Assembly (NCBI GenBank): GCA_037178675.1
Contig: JAYMGJ010000680.1
Span: 124,001 to 188,000, forward strand
Direction of reading: 5' to 3'
DNA: 64,000 bases
Source of the DNA: Scleroderma bovista
Taxonomy: Eukaryota > Basidiomycota > Agaricomycetes > Boletales > Sclerodermataceae
Positions 37,046-50,094 of the stretch are shown piece by piece (position 1 is the stretch's first letter; every line of letters begins with the position of its first letter). The notes under the pieces were generated by a model. The model was not told the DNA's origin. It searched no databases and worked only from the letters and a program-made list of their open reading frames with translations. The translations under genes and the position numbers were made by a program.

Positions 37046-37378
37046 GAACCACAGTAGATTTCGGGTGTACATCTGCAGCCCAAAATCCCGCCCCATTTTA
37101 ACCCCCCATAACTGACCTCTTGAAGAACCCATACTCCCTCAAAACACATACCCTACAGCCTATCCCGAGGAGTATGCATCAAGAGGGAGTCGACTGTATT
37201 ACCCTCTCACGTAGTAACCCCCTCAATGTCACTCCATAGTTAAACTTTCTTTTCTGCAGACAATAGACCCACCACCTATGATAATTGTCCTCGACTTTAT
37301 TGGGTATGGCCATTGCAAATTTCGACCTCTTGTTTTGTTCCACTTGCATTCAGAACCATTTCTCCTACGCCTAGATGC
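37046..37378. other. Intergenic
   Basis: C-rich to AT-rich flank between the minisatellite and the 3' end of transporter copy 2. No gene seen. Confidence 0.5.
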
Positions 37379-39411
37379 TCAGACCCTCACGGCAGCAGTT
37401 CCGAGCACAGTATTATCGTTTCTCATCATTGTCTCGTCCATTTCACGCCGAACTTGCCTCGCACGTAGGACAAATACAAGAGCACCAAACACCATGGCGA
37501 CGCAGCCTTGCAGAATGAGAGCACCATGCATGTGGTAAGGTGGGTTGGCAGTGGACGGGGCACGCAGTTCACCCTCGACTGCAATGAAGAGGGGAAACAT
37601 CTAAGCGATACTTTTTAAGAAAGGACGGACTTACCCAGGATAAGCATAATTCCAAATATGTTCCCACTATCAATCGGAGTTATACAAGAATTATAGACAC
37701 AAAAAGCACACTTACGAACACCAGAGAATGGATGCACTTCCATCAGCATTCCTGGTCAGCTCGACACCGTGCTCAAGAACTACGGGAAGTAGGGTCATGT
37801 TACACATCCCGATAATGACCACTATCACAAAAAGTACAGCAGTATTGTTCGGTCGGACTGCATATTGTAGCGATAAGCCAGGTCATTTCAGTGGTGGTAA
37901 CTGCCATTACTTACCAGCCCAGATCAAAGATAGCCACGCTAATGACAAGGTAGGTACTAGAATCTTCAACGTCACCAGGGTGTTATGTGTGAATACCCGG
38001 TCCAATAGTGGAGCAGAAATCACGGCCGAGATGATACCCGCTAGTATTGAAGTAGCGCCAAAGAGACCAACTGTCACAGGTGGATATCCAGCGGGTTGCT
38101 GCGCGTAAATTCCGTTACGTGAATTAGGACGTCCTGAGATGGGGAAAAGAAGGATATCACGTACGAACCACTCCGCGGACAGGACACTTGCCGCAGTGGC
38201 CCCTCCCACAAATGCACCAAAAACAAGTGTGATAATTAAAAAGTCGATGCGCTCACGTGGAGTCATGTATGCCTCCTGGGGTACTGGCAAACCCAATACA
38301 GCACGACATAGGGAAGAGGGGGGAAGAGGTGACTTGGAGCCAGAGTATGCTGATGGTGATTGTATTAATTTAAAATGATCTACAGATGAATTGGTCACAT
38401 ACTCGGTGGTGATGGTGGAGAATCAGATATTAAGAGGACAGCAGGCCCAGCCACAGTAGATATGATTCCAAGAACCAGCAACTATTCCAAACGAGCCGCA
38501 AAGTCAAAGGATAGCAAAGTCTCATGGGAAAGAATGCGTAACTGACCAATTGTCGCGTTGTCCCAAGAGGAGACAGGAGCTGACTAATTGCAGCACCGAT
38601 CGGATTAGCTAAGCACCACATTTTAGTTGATTCTGATAAGATGACAATTCAGATTGGCACCGATAGCAATGAGCATTGTCGCAGTTGTGCGGCCGTTTAG
38701 ATTGAACCACCTCTCAGAGTACATTGGCCCCAGCACTTGGAACACTGGTTGTGCAATCCCAGAAAATAGCTACAGCGTCCAGGACTCAGAACACGTTCGA
38801 GTGTATCAAGAAGTGGTGCCAAACCTGACCAAGGATGAGGAGAGCGTACGCGGATTGTGGGGATAATGATCTGATTGTGCCGGCATAGCGCACCCATGCG
38901 GAGATGACTAATATGACCCCACCCATTTCAGTCTAGAAAGAAATAGTGATGCGATGGAGAAACCTAAAACACAAAACATACGCATCGCCGTATGCCGTAG
39001 CGAGAGCAGATGACCGGTATCAAGATAGAAATGGGCAGGAATATGCACAATATTATATTTCCAAGCCAATTGACCTGATTCACCGAAATGTGGAAGTCAG
39101 TAGCAGCTGGAGAGAACGAAGATTGTGATCAGATGCAAAAGGAAAGAGCGCGGATGAACTGAGTTGTGCGTTACCGATATTCGTGATTGGGCCAAACCAC
39201 GTCCCGGGCATCGCAGAGACGATGCCAAGTATTATCTGGAGAAGAAGATAAGTAGCATTCGTGGATTGAATGTAGTGATACTGACGAAGCCAAACAAGCC
39301 AGAGAACCTGCGCTTGTAGAGCCTATATTTGACCTCCACAACAGGGGGGACGATGGACTTTTCAATCTGGGAAGAGGGCGGACCGCCATTCAGAGTCTGT
39401 GAAAATGACAT
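37379..39411 (-). CDS. MFS transporter, SLC49-like, copy 2
   Basis: Second paralogue of the array. ATG at 39411 (MSFSQTLNGG), stop at 37379, with the same exon pattern as copy 1. Recognisable pieces: VEVKYRLYKRRFSGLFGF, the tryptophan-rich second exon (PGTWFGPI), ANPIGAAISQLLSPLGTTRQ, GLPVPQEAYMTPRERIDFLI, QQPAGYPPVTVGLFGATSIL, LLDRVFTHNTLVTLKILVPT and the terminal ALVFVLRARQVRREMDE. Clearly diverged from copies 1, 3 and 4, so an older duplicate. No stop or frame break was noticed in the exons examined, but internal splice borders were not all fixed. Confidence 0.75.
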
Positions 39412-42120
39412 GGTTATCGACAAGCCAGACTGGAGGGAGCCAGGATTAAACGGTGATGGCAATGGCACCGGATCTGAAAAATGCCAGGTGGCACATTTCT
39501 AGAGGTCTGAGAATCAGCTGAACTTGGGCTTCCCTATCAGTGCTGGCTTCGGGCGCTGGCCACGATGATGGACAAGGTTACCCATTTTACAGCTGTTTTC
39601 ATATATATGCCGAAACACATTTGAGTGATTTTGATGTGGCGGAAATACCCGGGCAGGACCCCGTAAGCACCTGAGTGAGGGCAATGGATAAGTCACCTTT
39701 GAACTACAAACAGCTGAGCCAACTCTACATACCGGTCTGACCAAATCTAGCCTTGGCACATCCTCTGAGTGTAGTCATAGTCGCTGATACCCGCGGGTTT
39801 ATCCGTGCCCAGGCTGATGCTTACGGCACCCAAAACAAAATACGGCTTGTTTCAACACAGACATATGGAAAACCGGAGTGCCATGCTCCCTCCGGCCTTC
39901 CGCTCATTTACACCTGCATCTGATACTACAGCATGGTTCATATCGATAGACCAGAATCGACCAACGCTCACATGAGCGCTTTCCTTTAGTCTTGGAATGC
40001 AGCCAAACAATGGCGCGTACTATACCTTGTTTGCGATTGCTCACATGAACACTTTTTGTTTAGATATGAAATGTAGCCAAACATTGGCGCACGCTATACC
40101 TTGTTTGTATGGCTTGGATGTACTGCTGCGGTGTTGAACCATATACATATTGGTAGTGCTGCACTCCCGTGAACCCCTCTCCTCGAGTCACCATCACCAG
40201 CAAACGAAAATGCCTAGAAATCGACACCATATCCCAGAGGCTGTGAAGGAGCAATGGGTCAACACATGAGCTCAAGAGAAATTGGAAAGGTCACCAGCCA
40301 GCTAACGAACCATCAAAATTGACAACCACGTCCTTCACTTGTCGTAGTGAAGAAACCTCCGAAAGTGGATGTCCTCGCTCACTGATGATGCCCTCGTAGG
40401 TCATTATCATCTGTGACGAGACAGAACTAATACTTAATATCACCACGATAGCATCTCATCTCATGCGTTGAGCACACACCAGACATCTAGTTTGAACATA
40501 CTCTACATAGGCATGATTCTCTCACAAGAAAGTACGAGCGCACAACCATAGGTGCTGATGGCAGAGGGTACTAAGATAACAAGTACTTAGCTCGTCATAA
40601 TTACCCATTGGGCTAGCCATCTGCGCAGAGAACCGATACCATTTGACTTGTTTGGGAACACGCAGGGTAGCGGAAGTAAGCCACCTCCAGCACTGGAATC
40701 TGGCTGTACGCCTGGCCCATGTATAAATGGATGCGTGTGAAGTAAATTCAACCAATATCTGGCACGTGGAAAGCGACGATGGAGCAGATCATGGTACTCA
40801 TCAGTAGGAGGGGTATCCTGAAAGCTACTGTTCAAGTCGGACATCATGTTGATGATAGATCACTGTAACTCGCAGCTTTATCTGCCGCTCCAGCAGGATC
40901 GTGGACGCCGATCACCGACGCACAGTCTGAGAGGAATTCTGTGACCATACGGATCATTCGGCAGAATGGAGTGACACAAACATTGTGGCATGCAAGGACT
41001 GCACAGATCAAAAGGGAAAGCACCGAAAAATAGTCGAACGGAATTGGTGGTCGTTACTGTCGTTGTCGTCGAAGGTGAGAAGTTGGGCGCTTGAAGCGTG
41101 GTGGTGGGAGTGGCACTGCAGCACAGCATGCGCTCTTCCTAGCTCATTTTGGTAATCGTGGGCACATGATCTAACGGCATTATTTGGCTACATTTTAAAA
41201 CTAAACAAAAGCGTTTGTGTGAGCGTTGGTCGATTCTGGTCTATCGATTTGAACCTTGCTGTAAATGGGAGATCTGACCCGCAGTTTGCAATTCGCACTT
41301 GAGTATACAAGTAAGTCGTTTCCCCTACAGTTCCATGAAGTTATTTTTTATTGGTTTGTCTAGGTATTGTCTAGAGGAAACATTTCCGATTGGCAATACT
41401 TGTGACATACCTGCCAGCTTATAGTAACACATTGCAACCAATGGCCCCTTCGGATTCGTTGTGTAGGGAAGAGCTATTCACGTGAAGATTCAAGCCATAC
41501 ACCCATCGCCCTGGAATTTCTCATACCGTCCTGTACTTTCCACAGCAAGGCTAGTCCCAATTGTGACGATGCCGGATCGTGCTGCCTGTGTCAAATCTTT
41601 TGGATCGCTGTTGAGCCACATTTCGGTTCCTCACCTTTCCGAATCATGATATGTACATATACTAATCAGAAGGGTGTGTAAGATAATTGGGGCTATGCGC
41701 TCGGGAGCCTCCTGTTCGGCAGAGTTCAATCATCAATGGTCACGATCATGAGACTTGGTACGTTAAGGGAGGTGAGGCAGCCGAGCGGAACCAGTCTTGC
41801 TGATTTGAAGAACGTGATCATTCCACACGGACGCCTATGCAAACTAACCGACTCCCGGCAACTTGCTGGGCATTTTGATTGTTCGGTCCCCCACTGTTCT
41901 CCATTCTGATGACGGTCGCCGGCCGCTTCGGCTTTTTAGCAAAATGATCGATCCGAATGATGGATTCGGCATTTATCTTATGCCATGCCGTGTTTCCCCC
42001 CATGATGCGACACAATATATACGCACCCCGCAACTGCGCCACGCATTTTCTATTATATAAAGAGAGGCAGGTGGATCCTCTACTCACCAATATTGTCACC
42101 TCTCCCAAGCAGTTCTCATC
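39412..42120. other. Gene-poor stretch
   Basis: 2.7 kb with no supported gene. Minus-strand frames at 40522-40847 and 40878-41129 are open but unrecognised and lack clear splice partners. The part next to 42120 is the promoter side of the beta-trefoil gene; a TATATAA-like run lies near 42053. Confidence 0.4.
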
Positions 42121-42698
42121 ATGTCTATTAAACCTGGCAAATACAGGATCCACACTTTCTCCGACTACAACAAGGTCATTAGTGTCGAACCTACTGGTAA
42201 TTATCAAAAGCCAGTTGTTGTTGCTTCCCCGGCTTTCTCCCCGAAAGCTAGTATTGTATGTCGAGCACGCTCTCCTCTTCTGCTACATCAAACTTACGAT
42301 TGTAGTGGAACGTGGTTCAAGGGCCGGAGCCGGATCTCTACGTTCTATCTGTCGGAGGGGATACTGCCTACGATGCAGGCGACGAGGTGTTCGCTCAATA
42401 CATGCGACCCGTATTTTGGAGAATTGTGCAGCATGGCCACCCATGGGGATTCAAGCAAGTCAACTTTTGTGAATTTGCTTGTGATCTGCTGTTTGACCGT
42501 CCTATTCTGTATACAGGATCTTGAGACCCGATGCAAATGAGGGCTGGTTCCTTGAAAACACCAACCCCCTTACACAGGTATGTCTAACAATTGTCGATCG
42601 AAATGTCATAATGACATTGTCAGGTCCAAATGGGGGAGGCGCCCTCTGGCGCTGGGGTTGGAGCGTTTCTATTCGAATTCGAGTGGATCGGTAATTGA
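42121..42698 (+). CDS. Beta-trefoil-like small protein, protease-inhibitor type
   Basis: Four exons: 42121-42255, 42306-42454, 42517-42577 and 42624-42698; 139 residues, no signal peptide. The layout MSIKPGKYRIHTFSDYNKVI, then KASIWNVVQGPEPDLYVLSV, resembles agaric cytosolic beta-trefoil proteins, such as mycocypin cysteine-protease inhibitors and cospin-type serine-protease inhibitors, used in defence against grazers. The remaining trefoil repeats are weak (HPWGFKILRPDANEGWFLEN, FLFEFEWIGN). Intron 2 (42455-42516) has a GC donor (AA|GCAAGT); the alternative GT donor three bases later runs into a stop. Lectin-like beta-trefoil function is an alternative. The specific target cannot be read. 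Confidence 0.65.
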
Positions 42699-43469
42699 GG
42701 GGGGGATAGGCTTAGTTGAAATTATACGTATGCAGAAAAGCTTGTGACTGGTAACTTGGATGTGTATAAGACTAACTGAACATAGTCGTTGAACTATCTT
42801 GGCGAAGTTGGGTGGGCAGATCTTGTAAGATGTCCGACATTATATTTGTGTCCGATGCTCTGTTTCCAGTAATGAGCCACTACTTAAGATTACCTTTCCC
42901 TCCTCTCAAGTACAATCACTACATTAATATTTGCTGCATGAGCAGAGAATCACGAACGCCATATTTCCGCTGCAGTACACATTGTGCAGTACTCAGACTC
43001 GGTGGTAAATATAACCTGCAGGTTAAGATCGTTGTTATGGAAATCCATCCACTGGCAATCATTGACCCTATGCTCCCATGTACTAGCCCATCAACACTGG
43101 ATCTTCCACTAGTCGAGGCGAAGCGGTGCATCAAAGAAATGACTCTAGCTGCGGGCTCTTGGGAAATGATGGCGGGCCCAAGGCAAGTCGGGATTACAAC
43201 CCAGAAGACAAAAGTCCGAGATCCAAATGAACAAGTTGACGTGCACCGAATGAATTACAAAATATCTATGAATATATATCATCGCGGGAATCATAACATT
43301 GTTTTGTCGTGCAGGAAGCCTATCCAAAGACCATCGTGAATATCATCAATAATTCGTCCTTCAAATCAGAACCCTAAGGGTACCCAGATTCCTGACTCAA
43401 TGTTTTGTCTTCATGGCTCGTTACAGGTATTGATTGGACATCTATGCCATTGTCTCGCTTTTCGACACA
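42699..43469. other. Flank shared with second tandem unit
   Basis: From about 42870 this matches 46185-46680 at moderate identity with many small indels; it is the 3' flank of a transporter unit. A 175-residue frame at 42812-43339 is broken in the other copy, so it is not called a gene. Confidence 0.6.
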
Positions 43470-45800
43470 TCAATATACAGCCAATTTTTCTTTTCGAGGC
43501 AGTGGACCTACCAGCGGTGATGATCGGCCTCGAATCTCATTCTGTGTATGGTTATTATCGAGGGAGCCTTCCTCTGTTTCCCCGGCGGTAACAAGTGTAT
43601 TATTACCCAAGAAAACACTGTTTCTTATCACCTCCTCGTCGGCTTCGCGCCTGACTTGCTTTCCACGCACAAAGAAAACCAGTGACCCTACCACTACGAT
43701 GATGCAGCCATGAAGAATGAGTGCAGAATGCATGTTGTATGGGGGATTTGCAGTCGAGGGTGCTCGTAGTGCGCCTTCCCCTGCGAATCATATTTAATCA
43801 GCATGAACATAAGGGCAACACCTGATGAAGGCTTACCTAGGATCATCACAATGCCAAATGCGCTCCCCCTGTCAAGAGAGGGTTAGCAAGACAAATTATA
43901 GGTGTAGATAAAGGTAGGTGACATACGAACACCACAGAATGGATGCACTGCCATCTGCATTCCTTGTCAGTTCCACGCCGAGCTCAAGTGCTATAGAAAG
44001 CATTGTCATGCTGCCCGTCCCGATGATGACCATTATCGCAAAAAGTGCTGCGATGTTGTTTGGTCGGACTTTGGATTATACAGAAACTCAGTACATCTCG
44101 AATAGCAGTGTGGGAAGGAGAGTAGAAACTATCACTGACCAGCCCAAATTAACGATAGCCACGCCAGTGACACGATAGGCACGAGAATCTTCAACGCCAA
44201 TCCGATTCTATGTGTGAATACCCGGTCGAATAGCGGAGCAGTAACCACAGCCGAGACGATACCCGCCAGCATCAAACTAGCACCTAGGAGACCAGTCGTC
44301 GTAGCCGAGTATCCAGCGGGTTGCTGTGCATGGGTTTTGTAATGAGAATCAAAACGATTACCAAGACGACGAAAGACTGAATAGCACGTACGAACCACTG
44401 CGCCGACAGGACACTCATTGAAACTGTTGCTCCCACCAATGAACCAAAAATAAGCGTAGTAATTAAAAAGTCGATGCGCTCACGGCGGGCTATGTATGCT
44501 TCTTGAGGTACTGATAAACCCAATAGAGCACGACATAGGGAAGAGAGGGAGAGGGATGGCTTGGAGCCAGAGTATGCTGATGGTCATTGTATTAGTTTCC
44601 GGTTACCTGCAGTGGGGATCACATACTAGGCGGTGACGGTGGACAATCAGATATCAGAAGGACAGCCGGGACGGCTACGGTAGATATGATTCCAAGCACC
44701 AGGATCTACTCCAAACGGGATTGCAAAATCAGTGACGAGTAGAACCTCATCAAGAGAAACGCATGTCTGACCGATTGTCGTGTTGTCCCTACAATAGGGG
44801 ACAGGAGCTGACCGAGTGCGGAACCGATTGGATTGGCTAGGCAAAACGTTTCAGTTGCTTCTAATAGGAAGACGGAGACTTGGATGCACCGATAGCAATG
44901 AGCATCGTCGCAGTTGTGCGGCCATTTAAATCGAACCACTTCTCAGAGTATATTGGCCCCAACACTTGGAACACCGGCTGTGCGAACCCAGCAAAGAACT
45001 ACAGCAAACGGAACTCAGGACATGTGCAAACGTCGGGAGACAGCAAACCTGGCCAAGAATGAGGAGGGCATACGCGGACTGTGGGGATAACGAGTTGATT
45101 GTACCCGCGTAGCGCACCCATGCGGAGACGAGTAACATGGCCCCGCCCACATCGGTCTATATGAGAGAATAGTGGTAGGATGCCAGAGGGAGGGATGCAT
45201 ACAAGACAACGTACACATCGCCGTATACCGTAGCGGGAGCAGATGACAAGTATGAAGATGGAAGCGGGCACATATATGCAGGACATTATATTTCCAAGCC
45301 AGTTGACCTGCGTCACGGAAATGTGGAAATCATCAGCCACTGGATAAGACAAGATCGTCATCAGAAGTAGAAATAGAACTAAGGAGCATGAAAGAAGCTG
45401 AAAAACGCGCTCACCATTATTGGTGATTGGGCCGAACCACGACCATTGCATCCCAGTGACAAGGCCAAGTATTATCTGTGGAAAATGGTAAGACGTGGAA
45501 ACTAAGCGTGCAAGGGCCGTGGCATAATGATACTGACGAAGCCAAGCAAGCCAGAGAACCTGCGTTTGTAAAGCCTGTACTCCGTTGGTGGGACAGGGGA
45601 TATTTCACAATCACCAGTCCGATTCGACGAGTAACTGTCGTTACCTCCGGCCGTACACTGGGAAGTCGACATGATCCTCGACTGCAGGGAGAGGATAACA
45701 GTGTTGAATTGAAGCGCCTTCTTACGACGGACTCCACATTGCATACGTCTGTTCTAATACTCAAATGGGTCGCTATCATCACTGATAATTGCTTCAGGTT
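43400..45800. repeat. Tandem unit A, near-identical to unit B
   Basis: Direct repeat of 46713-49128, offset 3313 bases at the left end and about 3328-3331 at the right because of small indels. Over 44660-45030 I saw one substitution and a 2-base intron indel by eye. Unit A holds transporter copy 3 including all introns. Confidence 0.85.
43470..45672 (-). CDS. MFS transporter, SLC49-like, copy 3
   Basis: ATG at 45672 (MSTSQCTAGGND), stop at 43470. Ten or more exons read through in phase: EYRLYKRRFSGLLGF, ILGLVTGMQWSWFGPITNN, VADDFHISVTQVNWLGNIMS, DVGGAMLLVSAWVRYAG, FFAGFAQPVFQVLGPIYSEK, ANPIGSALGQLLSPIVGTTR, ILVLGIISTVAVPAVLLISD, LSVPQEAYIARRERIDFLIT, QQPAGYSATTTGLLGASLML, LFDRVFTHRIGLALKILVPI, TRNADGSASILWCSG and HGCIIVVVGSLVFFVRGKQV. 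Membrane carrier with 12 predicted helices; substrate unknown. Near-identical to copy 4, about 3.3 kb downstream. Confidence 0.85.
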
Positions 45801-46782
45801 TTCCCATGTTGATCAGTAGTTGCACTGCCGACTCACCTCAAACGGATCGTTTCGCCAGTGCTCATACATGCCCCTGACTCAACATTCCGTAGTCCTGGGA
45901 ACTAGTAACGTCGCAGGAAAGGCAGGCTTGGCGCTGATTGGAACAGTCCTATCTGTCTGGCTATGCGTTATGTTCGACTTCTCCAATTGAGATGAAACCA
46001 GCAATTCACACTTGGCAGTGGATTTGTCCAACCACAAGCTTGTACTTACATAACACAGCTTCACTCAGGGGCAATCTAACCATAAAGGGGGCGCGTCAGA
46101 TTGCCGAGTTACTGAGACCCATCGACGTTGCGCGGATGGTTGGTCTCTTAGACGGGTTTCCCACAACATAAAAACCCATCTAAAATATTGAGCCGTTACT
46201 TAGGAATACCTTTCCCTGCTCTCAAGTGCAACCATTACAACCATAAGTTCTGCTACATGAGCATGAGAATCATGAATGCCATACAATTTCCGCCATGGTT
46301 TGTCACATTGTACAGTGCTCAGACAGTGGAAATAAGTTCATCCACTGGTAATCATTGACCCTATGCTCCCGTGTAGCCCATCGACACTGGGTTCTTTGCG
46401 ATCTTCCACCAGTCGACGCGAATTTGCACGCAGCGGTGGCCATCAAAGAAATGACACAGCTGCGGGCTCTTGAAAGATGATGACGGGCCCAAGGCAAGTT
46501 GGAATTACAACCCAGAAGACAAAAGTCCAAGATTCAATGAACAAGTTGACGTGCATCAAATAAATTACAAATATCTATGAGTATACTATGTATCATCGCG
46601 GGAATGGTAACATTGTTTTGGCGTGCAGGAAGACTAGTCAAAGACCGTCGTGAATATCATCAATAAATTCGTCCTTCATCAGAACCTTAGAGGTACCCAG
46701 ATTCCTGACTCGATGTTTTGTCTTCATGGCTCGTTACAGGTATTGATTGGACATCTATGTCATTGTCTCGCTTTTCGACACA
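45673..46782. other. Spacer between transporter copies 3 and 4
   Basis: The left part (to about 46060) matches the upstream flank of copy 4 (49001-49420) with clear divergence; the right part (46185-46680) matches 42870-43370. No gene. It is thus the junction of two tandem units. Confidence 0.6.
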
Positions 46783-49128
46783 TCAATATACAGCCAATTT
46801 GTGTTTTCGAGACAGTGGACCCACCAGCGGTGATGATTGGCCTCGAATCTCATCCTGTGTATGGTCATTATCGAGGGAGCCTTCCTTTGTTTCCCCGGCG
46901 GTAACAAGTGTATTATTACCCAAGAAAACACTGTTTCTTATCACCTCCTCGTCGGCTTCGCGCCTGACTTGCTTTCCACGCACAAAGAAAACCAGTGACC
47001 CTACCACTACGATGATGCAGCCATGAAGAATGAGTGCAGAATGCATGTTGTATGGGGGATTTGCAGTCGAGGGTGCTCGTAGTGCGCCTTCCCCTGCGAA
47101 TCATATTTAATCAGCATGAACATAAGGGCAACACCTGATGAAGGCTTACCTAGGATCATCACAATGCCAAACGCATTCCCCCTGTCAAGAGAGGGTTAGC
47201 AAGACAAATTATAGGTGTAGATAAAGGTAGGTGACATACGAACACCACAGAATGGATGCACTGCCATCTGCATTCCTTGTCAGTTCCACGCCGAGCTCAA
47301 GTGCTATAGGAAGCATTGTCATGCTGCCCGTCCCGATGATGACCATTATCGCAAAAAGTGCTGCGATGTTGTTTGGTCGGACTGTGAATTATACGGAAAC
47401 TCAGTACATCTCGAATAGCAGTGTGGGAAGGAGAGTAGAAACTATCACTGACCAGCCCAAATTAACGATAGCCACGCCAGTGACACGATAGGCACGAGGG
47501 TCTTCAACGCCAATCCGATTCTATGTGTGAATACCCGGTCGAATAGCGGAGCAGTAACTACAGCCGAGACGATACCCGCCAGCATCAAACTAGCACCTAG
47601 GAGACCAGCCGTCGTAGCCGAGTATCCAGCAGGTTGCTGTGCATGGATTTTGTAATAAGAATCAAACCGATTACCAAGACGACGAAAGACTGAATAGCAC
47701 GTACGAACCACTGCGCCGACAGGACACTCATTGAAATCGTTGCTCCCACCAATGAACCAAAAATGAGCGTAGTAATTAAAAAGTCGATGCGCTCACGGCG
47801 GGCTAGGTATGCTTCTTGAGGTACTGGCAAACCAAATAGAGCACGACATAGGGAAGAGAGGGAGAGGGATGGCTTGGAGCCAGAGTATGCTGATGGTCAA
47901 TATTGTATTAGTTTCCGGTTACCAACAGTGGGAATTGTGGATTAGTCACATACTAGGCGGTGACGGTGGACAATCAAATATCAGAAGGACAGCCGGAACG
48001 GCTACGGTAGATATGATTCCAAGCACCAGGATCTACTCCAAACGGGATTGCAAAATCAGTGACGAGTAGAACCTCATCAAGAGAAACGCATGTCTGACCG
48101 ATTGTCGTGTTGTCCCTACAATAGGGGACAGGAGCTGACCGAGTGCGGAACCGATTGGATTGGCTAGGCAAAACGTTTCAGTTGCTTCTAATAGGAAGAC
48201 GGAGACTTGGATGCACCGATAGCAATGAGCATCGTCGCAGTTGTGCGGCCATTTAAATCGAACCACTTCTCAGAGTATATTGGCCCCAACACTTGGAACA
48301 CCGGCTGTGCGAACCCAGCAAAGAACTACAGCAAACGGAACTCAGGACATGTGCAAACGTCGGGAGAGACAGCAAACCTGGCCAAGAATGAGGAGGGCAT
48401 ACGCGGACTGTGGGGATAACGAGTTGATTGTACCCGCGTAGCGCACCCATGCGGAGACGAGTAACATGGCCCCGCCCACATCTGTCTATATGAGGGAATA
48501 GTGGTAGGATGGAGGGAGGGATGCACACAAGACAAACGTACACATCGCCGTATACCGTAGCGGGAGCAGATGACAGGTATGAAGATGGAAGCGGGCACAT
48601 ATATGCAGGACATTATATTTCCAAGCCAGTTGACCTGCGTCACGGAAATGTGGAAATCATCAGCCACTGGATAAGACAAGATCGTCATCAGAAGCAGAAG
48701 CAGAACTTAAGGAGCACGGAAGAAGCTGAAAAGCACACTCGCCATTATTGGTGATTGGGCCGAACCACGACCATTGCATCCCAGTGACAAGGCCAAGTAT
48801 TATCTGTGGAAAATGGTAAGACGTGGAAACTAAGCGTGCAAGGGCCGTGGCATAATGATACTGACGAAGCCAAGCAAGCCAGAGAACCTGCGTTTGTAAA
48901 GCCTGTACTCCGTTGGTGGGACAGGGGATATTTCACAATCACCAGTCCGATTCGACGAGTAACTGTCTTTACCTCCGGCCGTACACTGGGGAATCGACAT
49001 GATCCTCGACTGCAGGGAGAGGGTAGCAGCGCTGAATTGAAGCGCCTTCTTATGACAGACCCCACATTGCACAGGTCCGTTCTAATACTCAAATGGGTCG
49101 TTATCATCGCTGATAGTAATTGCTTCAG
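46713..49128. repeat. Tandem unit B, near-identical to unit A
   Basis: Head-to-tail direct copy of 43400-45800, with transporter copy 4. Differences from unit A are scattered single bases plus a 14-base insertion (around 47935) and 2-3-base indels in non-coding parts. Confidence 0.85.
46783..49000 (-). CDS. MFS transporter, SLC49-like, copy 4
   Basis: ATG at 49000 (MSIPQCTAGGKD), stop at 46783. Exons and introns follow copy 3 almost base for base; protein changes are few (for example VTAGETKEGSLDNDH here against VTAGETEEGSLDNNH). The same 12-helix carrier features apply. No stop or frameshift noticed. Being the most upstream copy of a minus-strand array, its promoter (49001-50094) is not shared with another copy. 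Confidence 0.85.
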
Positions 49129-50094
49129 GTTTTCTTACATTGATCAGTAGTTGCACTGCCGACTCACCTCAAACGGATTGTTTCGCCAGTGCTCACACAT
49201 CTGACTGATCCGAAACACTCCAGTCCTGGGAACTAACGTTGCAGGAAAGGCAGGCATGGCGCTGATTGGAACAGCCCTACATACCTGTCTGGCTTTGAAC
49301 TTCTTGGCAGCGGGAGGCAGCGACTTGTCACAAGTATGCGTCAAGTACAATTGGGATGAAACCAACAACTCACACACAGTGGGTTCAACCATGTACAAGC
49401 TTGTACCTTGCCATCAATCGGAAAAATAGACCCAATGTCATCGGCGCCCGTCTCAAGGTCAACTACTATGATGCATATGATGCCGGTCTCGATGCTCGCA
49501 CGGGTCGCACAAAATCATGCACAAAACTATACTACATTGCTTGTCGCACGGTGGTATCATCGAGGTACGGAGTGCGTAACCATACGGTATCAAGGTAGTG
49601 GCAGGAAGATGGCATTTGTGGCCAGTATCATTGCCTTCGTTGGGTGGGATAGCATGTCGTCGCCAGCGTTGTCGTTGCGGTAACACTACTATCAGTTAAT
49701 CGTCGTCCGCTGATAGCCTTCACACCGCTGGCAGTCCCGGTCGTTTGAATTCGTTGCAGCCCCCATCATCGTTGGCTGAGAGGTCGCTGTTGCGCTGGTG
49801 GCGCTATCATTTTTGGCGGCATGGCCCTCTCTCACTGCAGCCTTGGGTGCCGTCGTAGTCGTCATCAGCGTGATTGTTCCGCTGACTAGAAAGGTAATGG
49901 AGGTGCTCTTGGTAGTAGTTGGCTCATGGACGTTCCTCTATACAGGTCGTGGTGGTCAGTCTCGTACCCACTGCAGTGATAAATTGACGTCGTGGCTATG
50001 TCGACTACTACATATATAATTTCACACGGGGAACTGTGGCTCGCCAACCTTTTTCGTGATGTTTACGATGAGAGTTAGCAAGAGCATGTATGAT
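49001..50094. other. Intergenic, promoter side of copy 4
   Basis: The first 400 bases match the flank of copy 3. The rest (49420-50040) has GT- and GC-biased sequence without a supported gene; the open frames are short and unrecognised. Confidence 0.4.

Noticed and set aside
41818..42207. 129-residue minus-strand open frame
   Set aside because: Overlaps the promoter and first exon of the beta-trefoil gene in antisense; no family resemblance.
42812..43339. 175-residue plus-strand open frame
   Set aside because: The homologous sequence at 46185-46650 is broken by indels and no family is recognised; it is flank of the tandem unit.
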